Assembly (NCBI GenBank): GCA_900772435.1
Contig: CAAHEM010000101.1
Span: 1-24,842 of the forward strand
DNA from: Bacilli bacterium
GTDB lineage: Bacteria > Bacillota_I > Bacilli_A > RF39 > UBA660
Length of the DNA: 24,842 bases
Direction: 5' to 3'
Translations under genes and position numbers: made by a program
Shown: positions 1 through 6,860 of the stretch, one piece after another
Position numbering within the stretch: position 1 is the first letter of the stretch
Layout of the letters: every line of letters starts with the position of its first letter
Notes under the pieces: model-generated
What the model was told of the DNA's origin: nothing
Databases searched by the model: none
The model's input: the letters and a program-made list of their open reading frames with translations, nothing else

Positions 1-55
1 AATTCAACTTAACCTGGTGTATCAGCAACCTTGCATATCATCGCCAGTCGTTCGA
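1..55 (-). ncRNA. 5' end of an unidentified structured RNA or leader (partial, runs off left edge)
   Basis: Bases 1-57 are about 42% G+C (24 of 57), far above their surroundings, which is how stable RNAs stand out in AT-rich genomes. A near-consensus minus-strand promoter (61-89) predicts a start near 54-56, reading leftwards. No reading frame of useful length begins here: the only ATG frame gives about ten codons before a TAA. I could not assign a family. There is weak resemblance to 5S rRNA (a GATACACC-like stretch), but the helix II spacing looks about 7 nt too long. There is also weak resemblance to the first bases of 23S rRNA (GGTTAAGTT). A riboswitch or T-box leader of a gene beyond the edge is equally possible. 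Confidence 0.3.
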
Positions 56-60
56 TATAG

Positions 61-89
61 ATTATATTCTAAAAGTATAAAAAAATCAA
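61..89 (-). promoter_or_regulatory. Sigma-A-type promoter for the left-edge RNA
   Basis: The minus strand reads TTGATT (84-89), a 17-bp spacer, then TATAAT (61-66). This is a near-perfect vegetative promoter with a predicted start near 54-56. The -35 box lies inside the terminator stem of the upstream lipid operon, so termination and re-initiation are packed together. Confidence 0.6.
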
Positions 90-107
90 GCATTTTTTCT
101 TGATTTT
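78..107 (-). terminator. Rho-independent terminator of the lipid operon
   Basis: A 9-bp perfect stem (AAAATCAAG at 82-90 with CTTGATTTT at 99-107) and an 8-nt loop are followed on the minus strand by a run of U. It lies 55 bp after the glycosyltransferase stop. Confidence 0.75.
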
Positions 108-161
108 CCTATATTTTTAACATTTAATTAGTTTTTTTATCAAATTTTTAAATTTATATAC

Positions 162-1250
162 TTATTTTATATTTTTAATTAAATTTACTAAATCACGAGC
201 AGAATAATTATTAATATATTTTTCTTGATATTTTACCATTTTTTCCTGCATATGCTTATTATTTAAAAGTTCATGAACTCTATCCAATATTTCCTCTTTT
301 GTTTTACATTTTAAACTCATACCATGACTTTCAAAGAAATTAGTGTTGTATGTTTCAATACCAGGTATTGGATAAATATGTATTAAAGGTTTTCTCATAC
401 ATGTTATTTCAGTTGAACTAAGTCCTCCTGGTTTAGACATAACTAAATTTGATGAATATATTAAATCATTAATATTATTTACAAATCCGAATACAATTAA
501 ATTTTCTCTATTCATAGAAGTTAACTCATCATATAATTTTTTATTGCTTCCACAAACAACCATTACTTTACATTTATTTTGATTTAACACATCATCTATA
601 ATCTCATAGATTTTACCAAATCCCATACTACCAAGCATTACTAGGATTACATCTTCATCTTCTTTAATACCATACATATTTCTTACACTCTTGGCATTAA
701 ATACAAATCTACTTGAAACTGGTATTCCACTATTAACAAGAATATCCTTATTGCATCCTTTTTCAATATATCTATTTTCTTGACCTTTTTGCATAATTAA
801 ATAATCAGGCATGGTCTCTTCTAAAAAAGGACATGGTTCATAATCAGTTGATATAGTTATAAACTTAATGTTTTTATCTCTATGCTTCTTAATAGCTGTA
901 AGAGTTAGAGATGGAAACAAATGAGTAGCAACAACTAAATCAAAAGACCCATTTTTAATATAATTATAAAGCCTACGAGCGTGCATTTTATTAACTAGAT
1001 AAACTGGACTAGTAACACCACTTTTGCTGTATAATTCGCCTAATTTATATATATTCTTAAATGTATTACCATTTCCTTTCAAAGAATTTAAATATATTTT
1101 CTCAGTCATTCTATTACCAGAAGTATTTACAATATCATAAAAATTCTTAAATTCACATTCTATATTATTAAGTTTAAGTTCTTCTTCTATATATCTAGCG
1201 CATGAATTATGTCCGCCACCAGTACTACAAGACAATATTAAAACCTTCAT
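162..1250 (-). CDS. MGDG-synthase/UgtP-type diacylglycerol glycosyltransferase
   Basis: 362-residue GT-B fold glycosyltransferase of the MGDG synthase/MurG-like group (GT28). It is expected to move glucose or galactose from a UDP-sugar to diacylglycerol at the inner face of the membrane, making the glycolipids that anchor or replace lipoteichoic acid. The N-terminus shows the acceptor-side TGGGHNS motif (residues 10-16). The C-terminal half has the nucleotide-sugar site: a MLGSMGFGK loop near 205-213, then KPGGLSSTE followed by the PIPGIE segment. The length is normal for the family. The gene begins 2 bp after the acyltransferase stop, and its AGGAG site lies inside that gene's end, so the two are translationally linked. 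Sugar and number of additions cannot be read from sequence. Confidence 0.85.
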   Translation of the reverse strand: MKVLILSCSTGGGHNSCARYIEEELKLNNIECEFKNFYDIVNTSGNRMTEKIYLNSLKGNGNTFKNIYKLGELYSKSGVTSPVYLVNKMHARRLYNYIKNGSFDLVVATHLFPSLTLTAIKKHRDKNIKFITISTDYEPCPFLEETMPDYLIMQKGQENRYIEKGCNKDILVNSGIPVSSRFVFNAKSVRNMYGIKEDEDVILVMLGSMGFGKIYEIIDDVLNQNKCKVMVVCGSNKKLYDELTSMNRENLIVFGFVNNINDLIYSSNLVMSKPGGLSSTEITCMRKPLIHIYPIPGIETYNTNFFESHGMSLKCKTKEEILDRVHELLNNKHMQEKMVKYQEKYINNYSARDLVNLIKNIK

Positions 1251-1252
1251 AC

Positions 1253-1984
1253 TTATATCTCCTTTTTCATACTTTCATATGCTCTGTCTCTTAAATCCTT
1301 TATTCTATCCCTATACTCAAGTTCCATATTAGGATATAAAGGATCTAATACAACAGCACATATTCTTTTATTTCTTTTATATAATTTATATATTCCATCA
1401 GATTTAGTAAATACAAACTTAATTGGTTGTACACATACATTCGCATCAACAGCTATTTTAAATGCACCATATTTAAAATCTCTTATACCTTCATAATAAG
1501 GCCACATAGCCGCTTCAGGATACACATGTAATATAAACTTGCCCTTAAAAGCTTTATTTATTTGTGAATAAAATTTATCCTTTTTAGTTCTTTCTTTTGG
1601 AATAGGCATTGCATACAACAATCTAATCAATTTCCTTACAAAAGGTATTTTAAAATTCTCCTCAATAGTTGGATAATGTACTCTACTCGGATAATAAATA
1701 AGACCTATTAAAGTACAATCTAAATAATGAATATGATTAGATATAGAAACAAAACCCTTATCTTTAACAATTTTATCTTTATTTATAATATAAAACCCTA
1801 AAAATATTTTATCAATAATATATAAAATAATAAATATAGGTAAAGATAAAATATTAGATATTAATTTAAACAAAGGATTATTAAGCACATAATTATAATT
1901 ATCTTTAATTTCAAAACTTAATGGCGTCCAATTATGAGTTACTTGTTCATCACCCTTAAGATTAGAATAATCATATTTTTTCAT
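1253..1984 (-). CDS. PlsC-like 1-acylglycerol-3-phosphate (lysophospholipid) acyltransferase
   Basis: 243 residues with two hydrophobic stretches near residues 37-70 and then the acyltransferase domain. The catalytic HX4D motif is present as NHIHYLD (about residues 83-89). Motif III, usually FPEGTR, reads YPEAAMWP here, followed by an EGIRDFKYGAFKIA block that keeps the shape of the substrate-binding region. The enzyme would add the second acyl chain to lysophosphatidic acid at the membrane, feeding the diacylglycerol pathway used by the downstream glycosyltransferase. Start: AGGTGA lies 4 bases before the ATG. The altered motif III places it in a side branch, so the true acceptor could differ from lysophosphatidate. 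Confidence 0.8.
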   Translation of the reverse strand: MKKYDYSNLKGDEQVTHNWTPLSFEIKDNYNYVLNNPLFKLISNILSLPIFIILYIIDKIFLGFYIINKDKIVKDKGFVSISNHIHYLDCTLIGLIYYPSRVHYPTIEENFKIPFVRKLIRLLYAMPIPKERTKKDKFYSQINKAFKGKFILHVYPEAAMWPYYEGIRDFKYGAFKIAVDANVCVQPIKFVFTKSDGIYKLYKRNKRICAVVLDPLYPNMELEYRDRIKDLRDRAYESMKKEI

Positions 1985-1999
1985 ATCTCACCTAAAAGA

Positions 2000-2008
2000 A
2001 TTATACCA
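2000..2008 (-). promoter_or_regulatory. Candidate extended -10 promoter of the lipid operon
   Basis: The minus strand reads TGGTATAAT, an extended -10 (TGnTATAAT), 16 bp before the plsC-like start. No good -35 box is visible at 17 bp, as is common for extended -10 promoters. Confidence 0.4.
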
Positions 2009-2023
2009 TATTAATATATAAAA

Positions 2024-2042
2024 TAAAAAGAGGCTATGCCTC
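2024..2042 (-). terminator. Terminator overlapping the stop of the lysine-rich membrane protein gene
   Basis: Stem GAGGC/GCCTC (2030-2034 with 2038-2042) with a 3-nt loop and a following U-rich run on the minus strand. The TAG stop (2034-2036) is inside the hairpin, so the 5' arm is coding sequence. Confidence 0.6.
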
Positions 2043-3569
2043 CTCTTCAAATCCACTAATATCATCAATTATTTTTGACTTTTCTTCCTCACTTAATTTA
2101 TCGAAATCTATAACATTAGTAGTATCAAACTCTTTAATCTCATTTACCCTTTCTAAGTCAATATTAGCATCTATGCAAAATAATTCTTTATCAGTATTAT
2201 CAGGATCATAATATTTAAAACTAATTGTATATGATGATTTACTATCACTAGATGAATCTACTTTTAAAGTTATAGAGCCTTTTATATTATCAAATTCTTT
2301 TAATTCTTCATCATATACTCTAGACACATATTCTAAAGCAACTCTATTTTCCACTTTATTATATGTAATACTAATACTTAAATTTTCTTCATTAGCATTT
2401 TTATTTTCTAAAAGAACAACAACATCATTCTCATTAAATTTAATATTTAATTTTTCACTTCCATATTTAGTATTAAATTCTAATAATTTATTATTTAATA
2501 TATCTAAATATACAACTATTTCTAAATCATCAGTTATATTCACATCTTTAACTTGTTCTTCTAATAATATTTTTAATTTTTCACTATCTTCACCATATCC
2601 TAAAGTAACTAATGCTTCTAAAGACTTTTGATCATTAATTATATTATTTAAAATAGTAGTTACTGCTTTTTTAGTATTTTCTTTACTTGAAATATATTTA
2701 ACTTCATAGGCAGGAATACTCTTATCATCAACTTTTAACATCATTGGTTTCTTACTTACTTTAGCATTTTCAACACTAGAAAGTATTGTTTCTTTATTAG
2801 AATCAAGTAAGTATTTAATAGAATTTAATATTTCATTATAATCTGTATCATCAACACTTAATGAATCATCTTCTAATTCAATATTTTTTGTTTTATATAA
2901 TTTATCTTGAGCACCTTCACTCATATCATTATAACCAAAATATATATTTTCTTTATCCATCCCAAGTTTTAAATTAAGAATATCAATGTTTAATAAAGAA
3001 CCTCTTAAATCAGTAAATACAGAACCTTTTTCTTCATCAACTCCAACATATACATCAGTAGTAAGAGTATTAAATGCTATTAACTTTAAGTTTGATGATG
3101 TTAATATTGCTTTACCAGTCATTTCATACTTTTTATTATCATTGGTTTTATCATTAAACTTATTTATAGAATTAGATAAATAATTATAACCGCTTTCAAT
3201 AACATTATTAAATAAAGTAGATGGTTTAGTTAGAATATAATAGTAATAATAAAATGCACCACCTAAAACTAATAAAACTAATAAAAGTACTATAGGCCAT
3301 TTTCTTCTATCTTTTTCTATAAAACTTATATTATCGTTAGAATGAGTAACACGCTTCTTTTCTTCCTTAGATTTCTTTTTTTCTTTAATTTCCTCTTCTA
3401 CATTTACATTTTTCTTAGAATTTACTTCGTTTTCTATATTGTCTTCTTTTTTTACTTCCAATTTTTTATCATTTTCTACATTTTTATCAACTTTTTTCTT
3501 AGAATTATAAACTTTTACTTCGGGTTTAACTTCAGAGCTTTTTTCGGCTTTATTTACTTCATCACTCAT
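2034..3569 (-). CDS. Lysine-rich, single-pass membrane protein of unknown function
   Basis: 511 residues; family not recognised with confidence. Residues 1-90 are highly charged and rich in Lys, Glu, Asn and Val, predicted disordered and cytoplasmic. Residues 91-113 form one strong transmembrane helix (WPIVLLLVLLVLGGAF followed by five Tyr). Residues 114-511 are a large, probably external domain rich in Asp, Asn, Ser and Lys with many short beta-like segments and almost no Cys. The C-terminus is acidic. The layout resembles exported anchored proteins of low-GC Bacillota, but no enzyme motif is visible. It has its own promoter (3594-3622), an AAGGAAG ribosome site and a terminator, so it is monocistronic between gpmI and the lipid operon. 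Confidence 0.75.
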   Translation of the reverse strand: MSDEVNKAEKSSEVKPEVKVYNSKKKVDKNVENDKKLEVKKEDNIENEVNSKKNVNVEEEIKEKKKSKEEKKRVTHSNDNISFIEKDRRKWPIVLLLVLLVLGGAFYYYYYILTKPSTLFNNVIESGYNYLSNSINKFNDKTNDNKKYEMTGKAILTSSNLKLIAFNTLTTDVYVGVDEEKGSVFTDLRGSLLNIDILNLKLGMDKENIYFGYNDMSEGAQDKLYKTKNIELEDDSLSVDDTDYNEILNSIKYLLDSNKETILSSVENAKVSKKPMMLKVDDKSIPAYEVKYISSKENTKKAVTTILNNIINDQKSLEALVTLGYGEDSEKLKILLEEQVKDVNITDDLEIVVYLDILNNKLLEFNTKYGSEKLNIKFNENDVVVLLENKNANEENLSISITYNKVENRVALEYVSRVYDEELKEFDNIKGSITLKVDSSSDSKSSYTISFKYYDPDNTDKELFCIDANIDLERVNEIKEFDTTNVIDFDKLSEEEKSKIIDDISGFEEEA

Positions 3570-3593
3570 TTTAACACTTCCTTACATTAACCT

Positions 3594-3622
3594 AGTATAA
3601 CATTTTAATAAACTATTGTAAA
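3594..3622 (-). promoter_or_regulatory. Sigma-A-type promoter of the 2034-3569 gene
   Basis: The minus strand reads TTTACA (3617-3622), a 17-bp spacer, then TATACT (3594-3599) with a TG extension. It starts just after the gpmI terminator. Confidence 0.6.
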
Positions 3623-3643
3623 TAAAAACGCCCTAAGGCGTCT
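3621..3643 (-). terminator. Terminator overlapping the gpmI stop codon
   Basis: GC-rich stem ACGCC/GGCGT (3628-3632 with 3637-3641), loop of 4, with possible G-U extension, followed by a U-rich run. The gpmI TAG (3633-3635) lies in the loop. Confidence 0.7.
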
Positions 3644-5141
3644 CTTTAATTATTAAACTTTCTCCAGTCATTTCTTTTGGTTTACTTATTTCATAAATAT
3701 CCACTATAGTAGGGATAATATCCTTAATAGTACCATTCTTTTTAAGTTTATAATTTTTATCACAAATTATAAATGGAACTTTATTACATGTATGCGTAGT
3801 AATTACATTTCCATCAGCATCTTTCATATACTCAATATTTCCATGATCAGATGTTATAACTAATTCATAGAAGTTTTCTTGTGCTTTTTCAAATATATGT
3901 CCAATACAAACATCACAAGCTTCAAGAGCTCTTACACAAGCAGGAATATTGCCCGTATGAGCAACCATATCAGGATTAGCATAATTAACTAAAATAAAAT
4001 CAAAATCATCATCCATCGCATCAAGAACTGCTTCAGTAACCTCAGATGCATTCATTTCAGGTTTCATATCATATCTTGCTACTTTAGGTGAAGGAACTAA
4101 TATCTTAAATAAATTCTTATCACTTAACTCTTCAGTTCCATCAAAGAAATATGTAACATGAGGATACTTTTCACTCTCAGCAATTCTAGCTTGTTTAAAA
4201 CCAAGATCAGCTAAATATCTACCAAATGTACCTGATATAGGCTCATTAGTATAAGCTCCATCAATATTATCACCAACACTATATAAAGAAGCAAATCTAA
4301 CATTTTTAAACTTTTTTACATTAAACATATTAAATGATTCATCAGTAAACGCAGATATTAACTCTCTAATTCTCTCAGGTCTATAATTCAAGAATAATAC
4401 TCCATCATTCTCTTTAATATTACTTCCTTTAGTAATTATACTAGGATTAATAAATTCATCAGTTATATCATTCTTATAATGAAGTTCCATGCATCTATTA
4501 TAATCACTAAAATTATTTCCAACATTATATACTATAGCATCATAAGCCTTCTTAACCCTATCATAATTATTATCTCTATCCATGGCATAATATCTACCAC
4601 ATATAGTTCCAATAGTTCCAAGACCTAATTTATTTGCTTTTGCCATAAAATCATTTATTAATTTATTACCACTCATTGGAAGAGAATCTCTACCATCAGT
4701 TATAAAATGAAAAACAACACTTTTTACTTTTTTAATCTTAGCAAGTGCAAGCGCAGCATAGAAGTGTTCAATACTGGAATGAACATTACCACTAGATATT
4801 AACCCTATCATATGAAGTGTAGAATTATTATCATTAACAAAATCAATTAAATCAAGTAGAACATCATTCTCAAAAAAGCTTTTATCTTTAATCTTATTAT
4901 TTATTAATGTTAAAGGTTGTTCTATAGTTCTACCACAACCAATTGTCATGTGACAAGCTTCAGAATTACCACTTTGTCCTTTAGGAAGTCCAACTACTTC
5001 ACCACTTGCTTCTAGTTCGCAAACAGGATAATCAGACATTATTTTAGCTAAGTTAGGTAAATTTGCCATTTTAATAGCATTACCATTCTCACCTTCTCTA
5101 ATTCCAAAGCCATCTAAAATTAATAAAATAATTTTCTTCAT
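3633..5141 (-). CDS. gpmI: 2,3-bisphosphoglycerate-independent phosphoglycerate mutase
   Basis: Interconverts 3- and 2-phosphoglycerate in glycolysis using two metal ions and a phosphoserine intermediate; cytosolic. Alkaline-phosphatase-superfamily landmarks in order: DGFG metal ligand near the N-terminus; GNSEACH with the catalytic Ser (commonly GNSEVGH, so two neighbours differ); VHSS; TDGRDSLPMS; GRYYAMDRD; NYRPERIREL; YPHVTYFFDG; YANPDMVAHTGN; and TSDHGNIE followed by THTCNKVPF. A longer frame opens at 5168, but the ATG at 5141 is preferred. It has AGGAG 7 bases upstream and gives the standard MKKIILLILDGFG start, about 502 residues, normal for the family. The Ser environment is unusual but all metal-ligand motifs are present. 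Confidence 0.95.
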   Translation of the reverse strand: MKKIILLILDGFGIREGENGNAIKMANLPNLAKIMSDYPVCELEASGEVVGLPKGQSGNSEACHMTIGCGRTIEQPLTLINNKIKDKSFFENDVLLDLIDFVNDNNSTLHMIGLISSGNVHSSIEHFYAALALAKIKKVKSVVFHFITDGRDSLPMSGNKLINDFMAKANKLGLGTIGTICGRYYAMDRDNNYDRVKKAYDAIVYNVGNNFSDYNRCMELHYKNDITDEFINPSIITKGSNIKENDGVLFLNYRPERIRELISAFTDESFNMFNVKKFKNVRFASLYSVGDNIDGAYTNEPISGTFGRYLADLGFKQARIAESEKYPHVTYFFDGTEELSDKNLFKILVPSPKVARYDMKPEMNASEVTEAVLDAMDDDFDFILVNYANPDMVAHTGNIPACVRALEACDVCIGHIFEKAQENFYELVITSDHGNIEYMKDADGNVITTHTCNKVPFIICDKNYKLKKNGTIKDIIPTIVDIYEISKPKEMTGESLIIKETP

Positions 5142-5185
5142 AAATTTCTCCTGTAAACATTTTAACACATATTATAAGATTATAA

Positions 5186-5228
5186 AAGAAAAAAACTTGA
5201 ATGACTAATTCACATCAATCATTTCAAG
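5186..5228 (-). terminator. Terminator straddling the end of spo0A
   Basis: Minus-strand stem CTTGAA(A)TGA with TCATTCAAG (5219-5228 with 5196-5204), one bulged base, a 14-nt loop and a long U-rich tail. The TAG stop is in the loop, so the 5' arm is the last spo0A codons. Confidence 0.55.
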
Positions 5229-5969
5229 TCTAAGTTTATCTGCAATTGTAACTATAAATTCGGAATTCGTAGGTTTAGCCCTATCTATATCAACACTATG
5301 TCCAAATATCTCTTCCATTAAATCAATGTCACCTCTTAGCCAAGAAACTTCAATAGCATGTCTAATTGCTCTTTCAACTCTTGGAATAGAAGTATTAAAC
5401 TTAATAGATAAGTCAGGATATAACTCTTTTGTAATTCCTCCAATAAATCCAGGATTTTCATATACCATCAGTATAGCACTCCTTATAAACTGATAACCTT
5501 TTATATGAGAAGGAATACCAAGTGCATGTAATAGTTTAGTTACTTGTATCTGAATATCCCTATTATCAAGTTCTAAAATACTTTCATTCTTTTTCTTTAT
5601 TTCAAATGTTTGTACAATTTTATCTCTTAAATCATCAAAATTAAATGGTTTTAAACAATAATATCTAACACCATATTCACTAATATCCCTAATAGTTTGT
5701 TCTTCACTATAAGAAGTCATTACAATAACTTTTTTCTTTATACTGTTAAATTTCATGTATTCAAGAACTGCAACCCCATCTTTATTTGGCATAACCAAGT
5801 CAAGTAGCATTAAATCAAATTTTATATCAGAATTATTTAATACTTTAATAGCTTCTTCTCCATTTTTACAAGTACCTATAACTTCAACATTATCACTACT
5901 ACTAAAATACTTACAAATTAAATTTACTAACCCTTCATTATCATCTACTACTAAGACCTTTATTTTCAT
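5205..5969 (-). CDS. spo0A: Sporulation master response regulator Spo0A
   Basis: 254 residues (B. subtilis Spo0A has 267). The receiver domain (1 to about 120) keeps the acidic pair D9-D10, phosphoacceptor D57 in LLDLVMP, T85 and K107, all one residue offset from the B. subtilis positions. The Spo0A-specific effector domain (about 140-254) is strongly conserved: LLHALGIPSHIKGYQ, the FIRSAILMV helix, TKELYP, the recognition region PRVERAIRHAIEVSW and KPTNSEFI followed by ADKLRLE. In spore formers it is activated by a phosphorelay and binds 0A boxes to start sporulation and control biofilm and stationary-phase genes. AGGAG lies 6-7 bases before the ATG. It has its own promoter with two candidate 0A boxes. 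No spoIVB or kinase gene is adjacent here. The family call is secure; whether the host sporulates is not shown. Confidence 0.95.
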   Translation of the reverse strand: MKIKVLVVDDNEGLVNLICKYFSSSDNVEVIGTCKNGEEAIKVLNNSDIKFDLMLLDLVMPNKDGVAVLEYMKFNSIKKKVIVMTSYSEEQTIRDISEYGVRYYCLKPFNFDDLRDKIVQTFEIKKKNESILELDNRDIQIQVTKLLHALGIPSHIKGYQFIRSAILMVYENPGFIGGITKELYPDLSIKFNTSIPRVERAIRHAIEVSWLRGDIDLMEEIFGHSVDIDRAKPTNSEFIVTIADKLRLEMIDVN

Positions 5970-5999
5970 CTTCTCTCCTTTTCTCTATTGTACGTCATA

Positions 6000-6005
6000 A
6001 TTATA
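6000..6005 (-). promoter_or_regulatory. Candidate -10 box of spo0A
   Basis: TATAAT on the minus strand, 31-36 bp before the spo0A start. A -35 match at 17-18 bp is poor (GACTTT or ACTTTT), which would suit activator-dependent initiation. Confidence 0.45.
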
Positions 6006-6033
6006 CATATATCTACGGAGTAAAAAGTCTTAA

Positions 6034-6062
6034 TTTGTCTAAAAAGCAATTTTTTTGTCATA
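6034..6062 (+). promoter_or_regulatory. Two 0A-box-like sites upstream of spo0A
   Basis: TTTGTCTAA (6034-6042) and TTTGTCATA (6054-6062) each match 8 of 9 positions of the 0A-box consensus TTTGTCRAA. They have the same orientation and start exactly 20 bp apart, two helical turns. The first lies just upstream of where the -35 box should be. In AT-rich DNA single near-matches arise by chance; the phased pair is what makes this worth listing. Confidence 0.35.
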
Positions 6063-6097
6063 AAAAAACAAATATTATTTTATTTAAATATTTGTTT
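6062..6097 (-). terminator. Terminator of the cotH-to-tpiA operon
   Basis: An 11-bp perfect stem (AAACAAATATT at 6066-6076 with AATATTTGTTT at 6087-6097), a 10-nt loop and a U-run on the minus strand, 44 bp after tpiA. It separates the operon from spo0A. Confidence 0.8.
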
Positions 6098-6140
6098 CAA
6101 AATATATACACAACACGCCAAATATTTGTGTATAAATTAT

Positions 6141-6848
6141 TTATTTTTTAAGTCCATCAAGAATCTTAGTCAACTCATTTATATTAACACTAGCTTTACC
6201 AAGAACTATTCCATCAGACACATTAAATATATCTTTAATATTGTTTTCATCAACACTACCGCCATAATATACTTCAATATTTATTTTATATCTTTTATAA
6301 ATATATAATTTAATATCTTCAATAACGCTTTGTATTTTATCTATACATTGTATTTCTCCAGTACCAATTGCCCAGTTAGGTTCATATGCTATACTTAAGT
6401 ATTTTAATGTGGATGAATCAATACTACGTAGATAATAATTTAATTCTTTTTTAATATAATTGAATGGTTTTCTAGTTTTCTTTACTTCACCAACACAAAG
6501 AATAGTATTACATTTAGATCCTAAAGACTTAAATAATTTTTCTTTAGCCATTTCATAACTCTCAAAAACTATTTTTCTTCTTTCAAAATGCCCAACTAAA
6601 GTATAGTTAATACCAATTTTTTTAAGAGATTCTAGATTAAGTTCTCCAGTAAAAGAACCCATCTTATATCCAAAGAAATTTTGAGTACCCACTTTATACT
6701 TACTATCTTTAAACATTGATAAGTATAATATCGGGGGAAATATAATAAATTCATAATCATCTGTTTTCAATTTATCAAAAGATTTTTTAAAATTAACCAT
6801 ATCATCATAAAATAAATAACTTTTTTGATTAAGAATAATTTTTTTCAT
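6141..6848 (-). CDS. tpiA: Triosephosphate isomerase, divergent
   Basis: Interconverts dihydroxyacetone phosphate and glyceraldehyde 3-phosphate; cytosolic TIM barrel, here 235 residues against about 250 usually. Catalytic residues are kept: Asn and Lys of the first strand (LNQKSY, usually NWKMN), His in GHFERR (usually GHSERR), Glu in AYEPNWAIGTG (usually AYEPVWAIGTG). The phosphate loops YGGSV and LGKAS (usually VGGAS) are recognisable. The substitutions beside three of four active-site motifs make this a fast-evolving copy. The chemistry should still work, but altered loop-6 dynamics or a second tpiA elsewhere are possible. It starts 12 bp after pgk with a strong AGGAGGG site and is the last gene of the operon. 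Confidence 0.88.
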   Translation of the reverse strand: MKKIILNQKSYLFYDDMVNFKKSFDKLKTDDYEFIIFPPILYLSMFKDSKYKVGTQNFFGYKMGSFTGELNLESLKKIGINYTLVGHFERRKIVFESYEMAKEKLFKSLGSKCNTILCVGEVKKTRKPFNYIKKELNYYLRSIDSSTLKYLSIAYEPNWAIGTGEIQCIDKIQSVIEDIKLYIYKRYKINIEVYYGGSVDENNIKDIFNVSDGIVLGKASVNINELTKILDGLKK

Positions 6849-6860
6849 AAAACCCTCCTA

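Noticed and set aside
1..57. 5S or 23S rRNA end
   Set aside because: Short resemblances (GATACACC, GGTTAAGTT) are present, but the spacing does not fit 5S helix II and too little sequence remains to test 23S; kept only as unidentified RNA.
3342..3590. Plus-strand Phe-rich open frame
   Set aside because: It is the complement of the Lys/Glu-rich coding region of the membrane protein gene; low complexity, no start signals.
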